Of a DNA stretch of 64,000 nucleotides, positions 35,054-43,434 are shown in pieces (position 1 is the stretch's first letter; the number at the start of each line of letters is the position of its first letter). The DNA is from CAYNRE01 sp964399535 (GTDB taxonomy: Bacteria; Planctomycetota; Planctomycetia; Pirellulales; CAYNRE01): positions 1 to 64,000 of the forward strand of contig CAYNRE010000030.1 in assembly GCA_964399535.1 (NCBI GenBank), given 5' to 3'. The translations under genes and the position numbers were made by a program. The notes under the pieces are model-generated. The model was not told the DNA's origin, did not search any database, and was given only the letters and a program-made list of their open reading frames with translations.

Positions 35054-35659
35054 CTAATCCCCCCAGCGGTCGTTCCAGGTAGCGTCGATCAGATCGTCGT
35101 CGCGACGGCACGGAAACCCGGCTTCCTCGAGTTCGGCAACGAGTGCGGCCTCATGCTCAGCGGGCACTTCGCCGAAGGCGCAGTCCCAGCAGTCGACAAC
35201 AACCAGGTATTTGGAAAGAATGCTGGAAGGCAGCGTGGTTAGCATCAGCCAGCGGCGGCTCGGGGGCCAGTTTCCATCGTCGAGCCGTCCGCCTAAATCG
35301 AGCGGATCATCCGGCAGGGGGTGAAGACCGCCATCCTCGCCGTCTTCGTCAAAGAGCTCCGGTGAGAACTCGGCCAGCGTTATTCGATGCTCGTTTCGCA
35401 CCTCCGCGTAGGTTTCTGCCGGGCAAAGTTTTTCGAACTCGCCCCAGGTCCTACAGCGGAGGGCCGCCAGAAGCTGGGCCAGCCACTGGGCCTTGCTCTC
35501 GGGCAGAAAGAGCAGCGGAAACTCGAGTCCGGCCCGCGACGAAATCCCGCCGTAGACCACCGGGACCACTTCACCCCGGTCGGCGGGATAGGCTGGGTCG
35601 AACCGTTCGTTCACGCGCCGGGCGACCTTGCGGAGCGGATCGGGATTCCTTGCAGCCAT
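35054..35659 (-). CDS. Hypothetical protein, paralogue of the 673-1263 product
   Basis: 201 aa from ATG 35659, with AGGATAG upstream. Unknown family, but clearly related to the protein at 673-1263: VVYGGISSRAGLEFPLLFLP, PDDPLDLGG, NWPPSRRWLM and the C-terminal LIDATWNDRWGD all have counterparts. The central part contains an acidic insertion (FDEDGEDGG) that the other copy lacks. There is no signal peptide or membrane segment. The two copies lie about 34 kb apart in inverted orientation, enclosing the sacsin/helicase and BREX modules. It is not tightly linked to BREX (433 nt to the regulator). A function in stress, toxin neutralisation or signalling cannot be assigned. Confidence 0.75.
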   Translation of the reverse strand: MAARNPDPLRKVARRVNERFDPAYPADRGEVVPVVYGGISSRAGLEFPLLFLPESKAQWLAQLLAALRCRTWGEFEKLCPAETYAEVRNEHRITLAEFSPELFDEDGEDGGLHPLPDDPLDLGGRLDDGNWPPSRRWLMLTTLPSSILSKYLVVVDCWDCAFGEVPAEHEAALVAELEEAGFPCRRDDDLIDATWNDRWGD

Positions 35660-35985
35660 CTTGCTATCCTAGAAATAAGCCAAACGGCTGGGAAACTGGT
35701 TCGTCTTACGCACTCGCAGACAACGCCGTTTGACGATCTGGGGTTGGCAGCACCGCTCACAGGACTGCTTCGCAGACAGAACCCGCCGCGCGCCAGATCC
35801 GCGCGCGGGAGGGCGACCGAGACGGTGTCGACGCGACGCACACTTTAGGAAGGCAGCCTGTGGACACACGCGGGACGGACAAGGTTCGGCCTTGGCGACC
35901 ATTCGGAACACGGTAAGCTGACCAGTGATAACTACCACTCAGAGCGCGCCTAAGCGTGCGGGTGGCCAACGAGGGCAAGATCAAA
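35660..35985. other. Divergent intergenic region
   Basis: 326 bp between two divergently read genes (35659 minus and 35986 plus). It must hold promoters for both, but no consensus pair stands out and no repeat or RNA gene is visible. Confidence 0.45.
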
Positions 35986-36594
35986 ATGACTCCGACCAAA
36001 CCGCTCCACTGTCTGAGCGTGCAGCAACCTTGGGCCTGGGCCATCTGCGCGGGGATCAAGACCGTCGAGAACCGCAACTGGTCGACCGACTATCGTGGTC
36101 CGGTCGCGATCCACGCCAGTTCCAGCGCCGCATCCCTCAGGGCCCTGGAGCCCCAGTGGCCCGGCATCTCGCGAGATCCCCGTTTCGTCCGCGGGGCGAT
36201 CATCGGTCTGGCCGAATTGGTCGATGTCCGCCCCCTCGATGGCGAGTTGGCCGATAACCCCTGGGCCGAGGGACCCGTTTGTCTGGTCTTTGACCGAGCG
36301 CGTCTATTTACTCGCCCCTTGGACAACAAGGGGAAGCTGATGCTTCACCGGGTTGCCGACGCCCTGGTCTCCGCGATCCTGGCCGCCGACCGGGATCGAG
36401 CCCCAGGGCCCGACCTCCAGCAGCGTCGCCATGTCGAACAACGTTTGCTCGGAGACGAGGTGGCCATCTGCCGTCGACGGGGATGTGCCTGTACCGAGGC
36501 GGGAGACTGGCCCGGGGCAGAAGCCGTTGGCCGGCGGTTGGTCGAGCTCGAGCCCCAAGGGGTGTTCGGTTACCAGCTGATCTCACAGGCCTGA
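35986..36594 (+). CDS. ASCH-domain protein
   Basis: 202 aa from ATG 35986, with GAGGGCAAG upstream. The N-terminal ~110 residues are a clear ASCH domain: LSVQQPWAWAICAGIKTVEN, RNW, then YRGPVAIHAS and a downstream AIIGLAELVDV strand, ending in WAEGPVCLVF. ASCH folds (PUA-like) bind RNA or modified nucleosides; the small family member YqfB is an N4-acetylcytidine amidohydrolase. The C-terminal ~90 residues are Arg/Ala-rich and not recognised; they may be a degenerate extension. No partner gene is adjacent on this strand, and 36595-36815 after it is empty. In an element with so many defence genes a nucleic-acid-related role is plausible but unproven. Confidence 0.75.
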   Translation: MTPTKPLHCLSVQQPWAWAICAGIKTVENRNWSTDYRGPVAIHASSSAASLRALEPQWPGISRDPRFVRGAIIGLAELVDVRPLDGELADNPWAEGPVCLVFDRARLFTRPLDNKGKLMLHRVADALVSAILAADRDRAPGPDLQQRRHVEQRLLGDEVAICRRRGCACTEAGDWPGAEAVGRRLVELEPQGVFGYQLISQA

Positions 36595-36815
36595 GCCGCC
36601 TCGGGAGACGACCGGGCGGCCTTGGACTGGCTCAACCCAGACCTGCATGCCCGCCGAATCAACGTAGCGGGTCGGCCTCGCACTTATTCGGTCGACGTTC
36701 CCCCACGAGACGAGCCACAGGCTGTTGCCGCCGCGGGCCCGGTATTCGGTGGTGCGGGCGCCGCCGGACAGGCCACGTTTGGATTTGCAACAATGTTTTA
36801 TAGGTAACCGGCCAA

Positions 36816-39800
36816 TTAGCGACCCTGGGGCTCGGATGCATCGAGTGTTGTACCTGCCAAGGAATATGCTCCGAAGACAAAAGAAAGAGGAACGGCCAGC
36901 ACCCGCCGCTGCTGCCCCTGAATCGTCTTGCGGACAGTCAGGTGGTCCGGATCTCGGCCGACAAGCACATTTCGCTCATCCAGTAGCTTGCGAAGCAACT
37001 CCTTCGACAGGTTGATGGGGTCGCCACCTTCCTCTGAGGACCGCTTAACCGCCCTGATCACGGCTGTTGCGTCCAAATACACTGTTTCTCCATTGACCCA
37101 GCCCACACATTCGCTGTGTGAAATACGCGGCTTTACCTGCTGATCTTGTACGCGCCATCCCAAACTGTCGTAGTCATCTGGAGGGCCTCCGTCGGTCGAT
37201 TGGATGTGGATCCTGCCTGCCGCCAGTAAGGAAGCAAGCTCGGAGCTCACCCGGGTGAGCGGGTCGCTCTCTTGTAGATGTTCCGCCTGATAATGGAGCA
37301 GCTTGATCAGGTGCCTGCGAGCCTCGTTCTTTAGCTGCGTGGCCTCTGTCTCGTCGACAACTTGAGACTCGAAAAGGAACCTCACAAGCGTCGCGAATCC
37401 AGCGAAAAGGTCCCCAACCGCGTTCGACGTTCGCCGATGCTGTGCGGGTGGTAGCTCTTGCCGAAACTCAATCGCAACCTGGCGGGCCGAGTCGACCAGT
37501 TCCTCCTTCTTGCGAGCCATCCACTGTAGGAAGGTGCTGAGGAGTTGGGCAAATTCTCCCTGTCTCGCCAGATCCTGGAATTTGGTCAGTTCCTCCCAAA
37601 TTACGGTTCGCGTACCGACCGGAATCACAAGCGATCGTGCCCGCAATGAGTTACCGCGAGGTAGTTCCTCGGCCGTGAAAAGCAGAGACCCGCCCGGCTT
37701 GTGGACGGGCTGCATGTTTCCATCTTGGGTCAGCCTTTGGCGGCCTGCTCGATTACCCTGCCCACGCAAGATGCGGTCAGTTTCGTGCGATTGCCGATCC
37801 ACTTGAACGCGGCTACCTGTCGGAGCGAAATCATCGACGACGATCAATGCGTCTTTAGCGCGATGCAAAACTGCACCCACCGCGTTGGATGTTGAAGAAA
37901 AACTAGTAGGTAACGATCGAGCGTCGAAACCCGAACCAAAGAACTGCTGGGCCAAAGCTGCGAGTTCAGTCTTACCTACGCCGGTCGGTCCAACCAACCC
38001 GACTGAAAAATCCGTGGGACCGATCACCGCCCGAAACACCAATCCCAGCAATGGAATGGCTACTTCCGGCCCAGCTACGTTTCGCAGCAGTTCCACCTCT
38101 GACCAAATCTTCCGTAGTTCCACGGTCGGAGCTGGTTTGGGCAAGAGAAAATGCGCCAATGCCGGTTCGAGCTCCACTTGAAAAGACGGGCTGGCACCTT
38201 GAGCGCCAATCGCCCCGCCTTGATGGAGGTAGAACCATTTTCCTTGCTGCTCGATCCAGCCGGTGTGTTTAAACACACGAGTCGAGCCGGGAGAGCTCAG
38301 CGCCTGAATGGCGAATCTCGCATGATCTCGCCTCGACAGGCCAGGAAGAATCGCCGCCCGAGCCCCTAGCTTGGCAACCCAGTTCATCGTTGGAAACTCA
38401 GAAGCTGGTACTCGCACCAAGTGCACATCCCCACCGACCTTCGCCTCGATCTCATAAACCACCGAGTTTTCCTGACCATCGGCCACATAGATTTCGCGAA
38501 TAATTTGCGCATTAAAGTTTGTCAGCTTTTCAATCTGATGGAATCCGTCATGCGGACCGCGAAATATTCCCTCCTCGGTTACAAAGTACTCGTGATTTGC
38601 ACCCGCGGTCGATGGCGGACCCTTCTGCCTACGAAGAGCATGTTCGACGTCCCGCAACTGGTGCCGCTTTCTGAGCGCCGCCTTGGCCGTTTGCCAGCGC
38701 GGGATGTCGTATTGCCTGACCCATCCTAGAGCTGCCAGCGTCTCGTCGCTAAACAGCTCCTGGTCGCTCAGCTCGGGCAGCCGGTCGAGCATTTCCAGTG
38801 AGGGTGAAGAGATTCTTACCGGGTCCGAATCACCATATCCGTCGGCCTGCAACTTTTTGGCAGCTGCACGAAAGTCGCCTCCATGGCAAAGCATCGTGTA
38901 CGCAGCAAACTTCGAGTAGCTACAATTCGCCTGCAGTGGCGGTGCATTCGTTGAGAAACAATACAGCAAATCTTCCCCCCCAGGTGAGCGGCAGAATCCC
39001 GTAGTTGCGGAGTGACCTTCGGATTTGCCTGGGCGTTGCCAGAGGTCCACCCCGTTGATCGTCCTGATGCGTTTCCAGCCAGCCGGCTGGAGAATCTCTG
39101 GCCAACCGGCCCGCTGATTGAAGTCGTCACCCGGCCGATGGTCTAACAACGAAGGATTGGCTGGAATACCGACTGGCTTGGCTTGCTCGGCTTGCTTTTG
39201 CAGCAGTGCGCTCAAGATCTGGTCGGGCAAGCGAGGCGGCTGGACCTGACCAAGGGCGCGATCGGGCAGCCAGCATCGCACGCAATCGTCGGTTTGACTG
39301 GGTGGAATCAGGCTCTGGACACCCTTGTTCCCACCACCAATTCGAACCTCGATTGCACCCAGCTTGACGACTGCCGGCAGCCCCTCCAGAGACTCCTCGT
39401 ATCGAAACAATCGATGGATACCCCGCCGGCTTTGAAAAGCCGGCCCACCCAACTGGTCGATCTCAGGGATCAGACGTTTCAGCTCTTGTTCCGCTTCGGG
39501 GCCATCACATTCCAGGTCGATCAGGCCGCTACCGGGTCCGAGCAATATCCCGAGGTTTCCCTCTGGGTTCTTTTCGAAGAACCGCTCGATCTCTTTTTGA
39601 CTCAGCTCCTTGGTTTGCCAGTGCTTGCTTTGCGGAACCTTCTTATTCGGACGAACCAGCACCACTGGGATCCCTGCTTTTCGCAGCGCCAAGGCCACTT
39701 CGAGCGTTTGCTCTATTTGACTCAAGTCGGGCAGTTGCCGCATCGACCCCACGATCTGTTGGGACTCTTGAGACGGGCGGCTGTTAGCCAGCGTATTCAT
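36816..39800 (-). CDS. Primase-polymerase / DUF927-like ATPase fusion, replication protein of the element
   Basis: 994 aa from ATG 39800. Residues about 30-200 form a Prim-Pol (bifunctional primase/polymerase, AEP) domain: IPVVLVRPNKKVP, the acidic LIDLECDGPEAE, SRRGIHRLFRYE and the EVRIGGGNKGVQ-to-LIPPS block. The C-terminal half is a DUF927-like P-loop ATPase: Walker A LVGPTGVGKTELAAL (about residue 605) and Walker B ALIVVDDFAPTG (about 650). Such fusions of primase and helicase-like ATPase are replication proteins of plasmids, satellites and integrative elements. The start overlaps the stop of the small HTH gene upstream by ATGA. It indicates that this island can, or once could, replicate autonomously after excision. 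Confidence 0.88.
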   Translation of the reverse strand: MNTLANSRPSQESQQIVGSMRQLPDLSQIEQTLEVALALRKAGIPVVLVRPNKKVPQSKHWQTKELSQKEIERFFEKNPEGNLGILLGPGSGLIDLECDGPEAEQELKRLIPEIDQLGGPAFQSRRGIHRLFRYEESLEGLPAVVKLGAIEVRIGGGNKGVQSLIPPSQTDDCVRCWLPDRALGQVQPPRLPDQILSALLQKQAEQAKPVGIPANPSLLDHRPGDDFNQRAGWPEILQPAGWKRIRTINGVDLWQRPGKSEGHSATTGFCRSPGGEDLLYCFSTNAPPLQANCSYSKFAAYTMLCHGGDFRAAAKKLQADGYGDSDPVRISSPSLEMLDRLPELSDQELFSDETLAALGWVRQYDIPRWQTAKAALRKRHQLRDVEHALRRQKGPPSTAGANHEYFVTEEGIFRGPHDGFHQIEKLTNFNAQIIREIYVADGQENSVVYEIEAKVGGDVHLVRVPASEFPTMNWVAKLGARAAILPGLSRRDHARFAIQALSSPGSTRVFKHTGWIEQQGKWFYLHQGGAIGAQGASPSFQVELEPALAHFLLPKPAPTVELRKIWSEVELLRNVAGPEVAIPLLGLVFRAVIGPTDFSVGLVGPTGVGKTELAALAQQFFGSGFDARSLPTSFSSTSNAVGAVLHRAKDALIVVDDFAPTGSRVQVDRQSHETDRILRGQGNRAGRQRLTQDGNMQPVHKPGGSLLFTAEELPRGNSLRARSLVIPVGTRTVIWEELTKFQDLARQGEFAQLLSTFLQWMARKKEELVDSARQVAIEFRQELPPAQHRRTSNAVGDLFAGFATLVRFLFESQVVDETEATQLKNEARRHLIKLLHYQAEHLQESDPLTRVSSELASLLAAGRIHIQSTDGGPPDDYDSLGWRVQDQQVKPRISHSECVGWVNGETVYLDATAVIRAVKRSSEEGGDPINLSKELLRKLLDERNVLVGRDPDHLTVRKTIQGQQRRVLAVPLSFVFGAYSLAGTTLDASEPQGR

Positions 39801-40108
39801 CGTTGCTCCTTCGCGGCGGGGTTTCGGGCCACGCCGATGCCAGCCAAGTATTGCTCGGCTTGGGCCAACTGACTCTCACGACTTGGCGCAGTCGCAGGTG
39901 GGGGCGAGGCGCCGTGGGGCTGGCTGAACCGCTGCAGTGCTTCCAGAGACGTGTAGCGACGGCCGCCTATCTCAAGCGACTCCAGACGTCGGCCACGTAC
40001 TCCGCGTGTGCACCAACGCCAGAGGGTGGCCAAATGCGGTCGGCCGGGAAGCAAGGCGGCCGCTTCGGTGAGCGACACGAGTCGCTCTGTACTGAGGTCA
40101 ATCGACAT
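39797..40108 (-). CDS. DUF1580-like helix-turn-helix protein
   Basis: 103 aa from ATG 40108, with GGAGG eight bases upstream; the frame is open to 40159 but that extension has no ribosome-binding site. The first ~65 residues form a MerR/DUF1580-type HTH with a wing: LVSLTEAAALLPGRPHLATL, WRWCTRGVRGRRLESLEIGG, RRY, TSLEALQRF. DUF1580-like proteins are common in planctomycete mobile elements and precede replication genes. The stop overlaps the ATG of the Prim-Pol gene (ATGA), so it probably regulates or assists initiation of that gene. The candidate operator at 40175-40204 is just upstream. Confidence 0.8.
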   Translation of the reverse strand: MSIDLSTERLVSLTEAAALLPGRPHLATLWRWCTRGVRGRRLESLEIGGRRYTSLEALQRFSQPHGASPPPATAPSRESQLAQAEQYLAGIGVARNPAAKEQR

Positions 40109-40174
40109 GGTTTCATCCTCCGAGCTGCAAGAACCTGCCTTTCGAGGCAGTCGTTGCACGAATGCTAGAGGGCG

Positions 40175-40204
40175 AACATCACACTGAATGTCACATTAAA
40201 TGTT
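40175..40204. promoter_or_regulatory. Candidate operator upstream of the HTH/Prim-Pol genes
   Basis: An AT-rich 30-bp block has AACAT at one end and ATGTT at the other, and inside it ATCACACT and ATGTCACATT repeat similar half-sites. It lies 67-96 bp upstream of ATG 40108 in otherwise GC-rich DNA, as expected for an operator or promoter. Promoter hexamers are weak. Confidence 0.35.
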
Positions 40205-40808
40205 AAATCGAGTGCTCCTCGGAACGCGTCGTGGGTGGATAGGCGGGCGGGACGCGAGTGCTGCGAAAACCGTGCTTTCGGCTCAGTTTGCTCGGGCCTC
40301 GCAGACAGCGGCGGCGCTCTGGCCGCGCTTCTGGTCGTGTGCGTCGCCGGAGGTTGGACGGCCTCGGAGGGGGGCGAACTAACGCTCGGCGATGATCCAA
40401 CGCGCTGGCAGGACCAGCCGCCTGTGGAAGAATTCCCCGGGCTGCGTGATCGCAGGGATGCGAGGCCAGAATAACGACGTAAGTCGTTATTCTGCGTACC
40501 GCGACGAGCTTTGCTCGGTGCTTGGCGAGGTTGAAAAATGCCACGACGGCATCGTTCAACCGACTGCTAGCAGCATCCGTTCCACCTGCCGAACGGCCAT
40601 CGGCAAGCCTTGGAGCGTCATACGCTTGCGGGCCGTGGCGACGGGATAGGCAGGGGGGGCGTTGGCCCGGCCTGCCAGCGCGAACGGTCGAGCCCCGGTT
40701 GATCGCCGAGAGACAAGTGGGCCTTCGACCACCCAAAGAGATTCGCTGAAGAACCTGTTCCAGGATGCCGGACAACGGGGGCATCTGGAGGCATTCCAGT
40801 GACTCCGC
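40205..40808. other. Non-coding region of the replication module
   Basis: About 600 bp between the winged-helix gene and the HTH/Prim-Pol pair. No frame has a recognisable domain. The notable content is the 28-bp perfect palindrome listed separately. This would be a natural place for an origin or a control region. Confidence 0.45.
40467..40494. repeat. Perfect 12-bp inverted repeat with 4-nt loop
   Basis: CAGAATAACGAC (40467-40478), GTAA, then GTCGTTATTCTG (40483-40494). The arms match perfectly and are AT-rich in a GC-rich context. No T-run follows, so a terminator is unlikely; an operator, origin or resolution site is more likely. Confidence 0.7.
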
Positions 40809-41759
40809 CTAGCGCGCGCGAGATCGGCCCGTATTCCTTCCGGATCGACGTTTTGTTCGGTGAGGAGCGTGCCCGGCGTTGGGCCTGCTCGGAGGAGGCT
40901 TTTTCTTATTCTCGAGCCGATACCCCAGGCCACGATCAACTACGATCGAGATTCCCAACGGCTTGAGTAGATTTCGAAGTCTGCAGATGGCGTTCCGGAC
41001 ACTCCCGGATTTCGGCTGGTCTTTGCCATCTCCAGGTTCCCAAATCCGCCTAATGCCTTCATGGCTCAATAGGTCACCGCGTGCGGAGACCAGTCCCTCC
41101 AACAACGTCCAAAGCTTCTTTTGACCCTCGAACCGAACCGGTTTCGGATACCCCTTTCGGCGGATGGAGTGGGTTCGAGAATCGATCTGGAGCCCTAGGT
41201 AGACTGACTCGGGGGGCGGAGCGGTACCGGCGATCTGTCTCAGGAGTTTCTCGAAGGAATCGAAGTGCTCGAGAGCCACCTCATGGTTGTAACGAAACGG
41301 TTCCACCAACTGCGTCCTGATCCAATCCTCGGGATTTTCCTCCGGCCGAAAGAAGCCAAGCCAATCTTTCACGGCTCTTTCCAGGGTCGCCTCTCCAGCA
41401 TCTTGCTGGGCTTGTTTCGGTGTCGCCTCGCTGCCGTGCGGGCGGGGCAAGCGAGGCAACTGCGTAAGCGATCGTTTTCCGACATACCATGGACACAGCT
41501 CGCCCTCGGGTAAAAGCATTGGCAAATTCGGTCGGAGTGGCGCCATCGTATTGCGAAATGCCAGGAGCAGCTCATCCAGTGATCGAGGGTCGCTGGGGGG
41601 CGCTGCCTGTATTCGTTGCCTCCAGTACTTTTCGCGATGATTCGCATTCAGCAGGGCCGCTAGGCGGCAGTGACCGATCTGATAGATCTCCTTCGCCTGT
41701 TTGAGCAATCCCAGAAAGTATTCCAGGTTCCCTGGATTCATGTCTTTCTTCGCCGGCAT
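40809..41759 (-). CDS. Winged-helix (OmpR/PhoB-type effector) protein next to the integrase
   Basis: 316 aa from ATG 41759, 17 nt after the integrase stop region, with AGGGAG upstream. The longer frame to 42083 lies antiparallel inside the integrase gene and is not used. The N-terminal ~180 residues are helical and unrecognised (EYFLGLLKQAKEIYQIGHCR). Residues about 220-300 resemble a Trans_reg_C winged helix: LQIDSRTHSIRRKG, FEGQKKLWTLLEGLVSARGD, VRNAICRLRNLLKPLG and a GLGYRL wing. There is no receiver domain with phospho-acceptor Asp, so it is not a classical response regulator. The tail is Arg/Lys/Pro-rich. It may control excision or the replication genes. Confidence 0.65.
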   Translation of the reverse strand: MPAKKDMNPGNLEYFLGLLKQAKEIYQIGHCRLAALLNANHREKYWRQRIQAAPPSDPRSLDELLLAFRNTMAPLRPNLPMLLPEGELCPWYVGKRSLTQLPRLPRPHGSEATPKQAQQDAGEATLERAVKDWLGFFRPEENPEDWIRTQLVEPFRYNHEVALEHFDSFEKLLRQIAGTAPPPESVYLGLQIDSRTHSIRRKGYPKPVRFEGQKKLWTLLEGLVSARGDLLSHEGIRRIWEPGDGKDQPKSGSVRNAICRLRNLLKPLGISIVVDRGLGYRLENKKKPPPSRPNAGHAPHRTKRRSGRNTGRSRAR

Positions 41760-41775
41760 AACTTGCTCCCTGCGG

Positions 41776-42954
41776 CTACCCGATCGCCTGTGCAACTTGC
41801 GAGGCCAATCCTTGGTTTCGCTCGGCGTAAATCTGGGTGACATCGGCTCGGGAATGACCCAGAACGGCTTGAGCGGCTTCGAGCCCAAAGCGGGCGCGCA
41901 CCTCGGTAGCCGCGGTGTGGCGAAGTTGGTTAGGGTGCCAGTGCGGGACGCCAGCTCGGAGGCAGGCCCGACGAATGCCCCAGTTGATGGCGTCTTTGCC
42001 GTAGCGATCGCCCGGACGACATGCCGACCCTGCACGTCGTCGCCGCCGCTGAGACGGCTGGACCTTCGAACGGCGGGCGGCACGAAGCGTGGCCCGGTGC
42101 TGGTTCACCGAATCTCGCGGCGAAAAGCAATAGGCGTCGCTCGCCCGCCTCAGATAAGGCGCCAAAATGGCCTGGGCTTTGGGGCCGACGCTAATCTGGC
42201 GCGTACGACCGTGGTGTTCGGTCTTATGAGTGGCCGGGGTGTAGATCCAAGGCGACCGAGAGCAATCCAGGTCGCAGGGACGAACGCTGGCGGCTTCACC
42301 GGGGCGGCAGCCGGTGAGGCGCTGGAAACGGAGAAGGTCCGCCAAGACCGGCGAGAGGTGAGGGAGGGTAGCCTCGAAGTCCTCGTCATGGACCGGTTTG
42401 ACCGGTCGCGGTTCACGAGCCGGACTCCGTCCGGCCTTTAATCCAGGGACTGCCGACAAGCCGTGGTGCACCGAGGGGGGAACCAGTTCCTGGGCTACTC
42501 CCCAACGAAATACCTGTTTGATCACAGCGATCAGATCGTTGACATACCGTCGGCTCCGTCCCGAAGCGGCCAATTCTCGCTGGATCTGCTGGAGCTTGAG
42601 GGGGCCGAATTCGGCTGCCGAGGTGCGTCCATAGTCACGACACAGCCAAGCCAAGGCCCGTTTGACCCGATCGAGGGAGCGGGTGGGCTGCCCTCCTTTG
42701 ACGTAATATTCCTCGGCCCAGCGTGCGTAGGCTGCGGACAACTCGACCACGGTTAGACCCGGTTCATTCGGCGGTGGTGAAGGTGATCTGCCTGTCGTCA
42801 GCCACTCGCCGATCAGTCGACGATAGGCGGCTTGACTGGCAGTCGAGTTGTGGCGTCCCAGGTAGTGATCGCGTCCGTGGATGGTAACCACGGCCTGGCC
42901 GCTGGCTCGATGAAGTCGGTAAGCGGGTAGGCGAGGCGTGCGCAGGTTTGGCAT
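41776..42954 (-). CDS. Tyrosine recombinase (integrase) of the tRNA-Val element
   Basis: 392 aa from ATG 42954 (MPNLRTPRLP), with AAAGG eight bases upstream; GTG 42969 would add five residues. The N-terminal SAM-like/core-binding domain spans about residues 40-180, followed by the catalytic domain with RLTGCRPGEA (catalytic Arg), PNQLRHTAAT (box II Arg; the usual His two residues before LR is Asn here) and LGHSRADVTQIYAE (His and the Tyr nucleophile). The gene is read away from the tRNA-Val gene, whose 3' end is 117 nt from its start. This is the standard layout of an integrated island whose attachment site lies in the tRNA 3' end. Confidence 0.92.
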   Translation of the reverse strand: MPNLRTPRLPAYRLHRASGQAVVTIHGRDHYLGRHNSTASQAAYRRLIGEWLTTGRSPSPPPNEPGLTVVELSAAYARWAEEYYVKGGQPTRSLDRVKRALAWLCRDYGRTSAAEFGPLKLQQIQRELAASGRSRRYVNDLIAVIKQVFRWGVAQELVPPSVHHGLSAVPGLKAGRSPAREPRPVKPVHDEDFEATLPHLSPVLADLLRFQRLTGCRPGEAASVRPCDLDCSRSPWIYTPATHKTEHHGRTRQISVGPKAQAILAPYLRRASDAYCFSPRDSVNQHRATLRAARRSKVQPSQRRRRRAGSACRPGDRYGKDAINWGIRRACLRAGVPHWHPNQLRHTAATEVRARFGLEAAQAVLGHSRADVTQIYAERNQGLASQVAQAIG

Positions 42955-42973
42955 GGTACGGCCTTTCACAGGG

Positions 42974-42994
42974 AATCCGGTAGACTACCGGATT
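42974..42994. repeat. Inverted repeat directly upstream of the integrase
   Basis: AATCCGGTAG (42974-42983), one central A, then CTACCGGATT (42985-42994): a perfect 10-bp inverted repeat beginning 20 bp upstream of ATG 42954, between the integrase and the tRNA. It is a candidate operator or recombinase arm site. Confidence 0.6.
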
Positions 42995-43068
42995 TCGAGG
43001 GAAATCTGAGCCGCACTGCCGAACACCGGCAGGTAATCCAAATCGTGATTTCGGCGAGAGTTACAACG

Positions 43069-43147
<79 letters not shown>

Positions 43148-43434
43148 GGCCGCGGTGGTACCAACCGCGCGCCTAACGCACCGAAAAACGGCCGACCAAT
43201 CCTAGAAGCTCTGGCCCGGGCCTGTCAACGCGGCGCGGAGGGCCGTGGGCAACCCTCGCAACCAATTACCACCCCGCGAACTTGGTCAACGTCGCTCGTT
43301 GCACCGCGCGCGGTGGGCATCAATGCTTCCCCGGCACCAGGCCATGCGGCCCGCCGGCGAGCCTCGTATACTACCCGCTTCTGGTTTTTCCGGCCCACGG
43401 GGCCACGGAACGGCACACCTTCGAAGGAGCGCGG

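Noticed and set aside
40203..40784. 193-aa minus-strand frame in the replication region
   Set aside because: Basic, low-complexity translation with no start signal, and it runs through the perfect palindrome.
41760..42083. N-terminal extension of the winged-helix gene
   Set aside because: It would overlap the integrase coding sequence on the same strand in another frame, and a good ribosome-binding site precedes ATG 41759.
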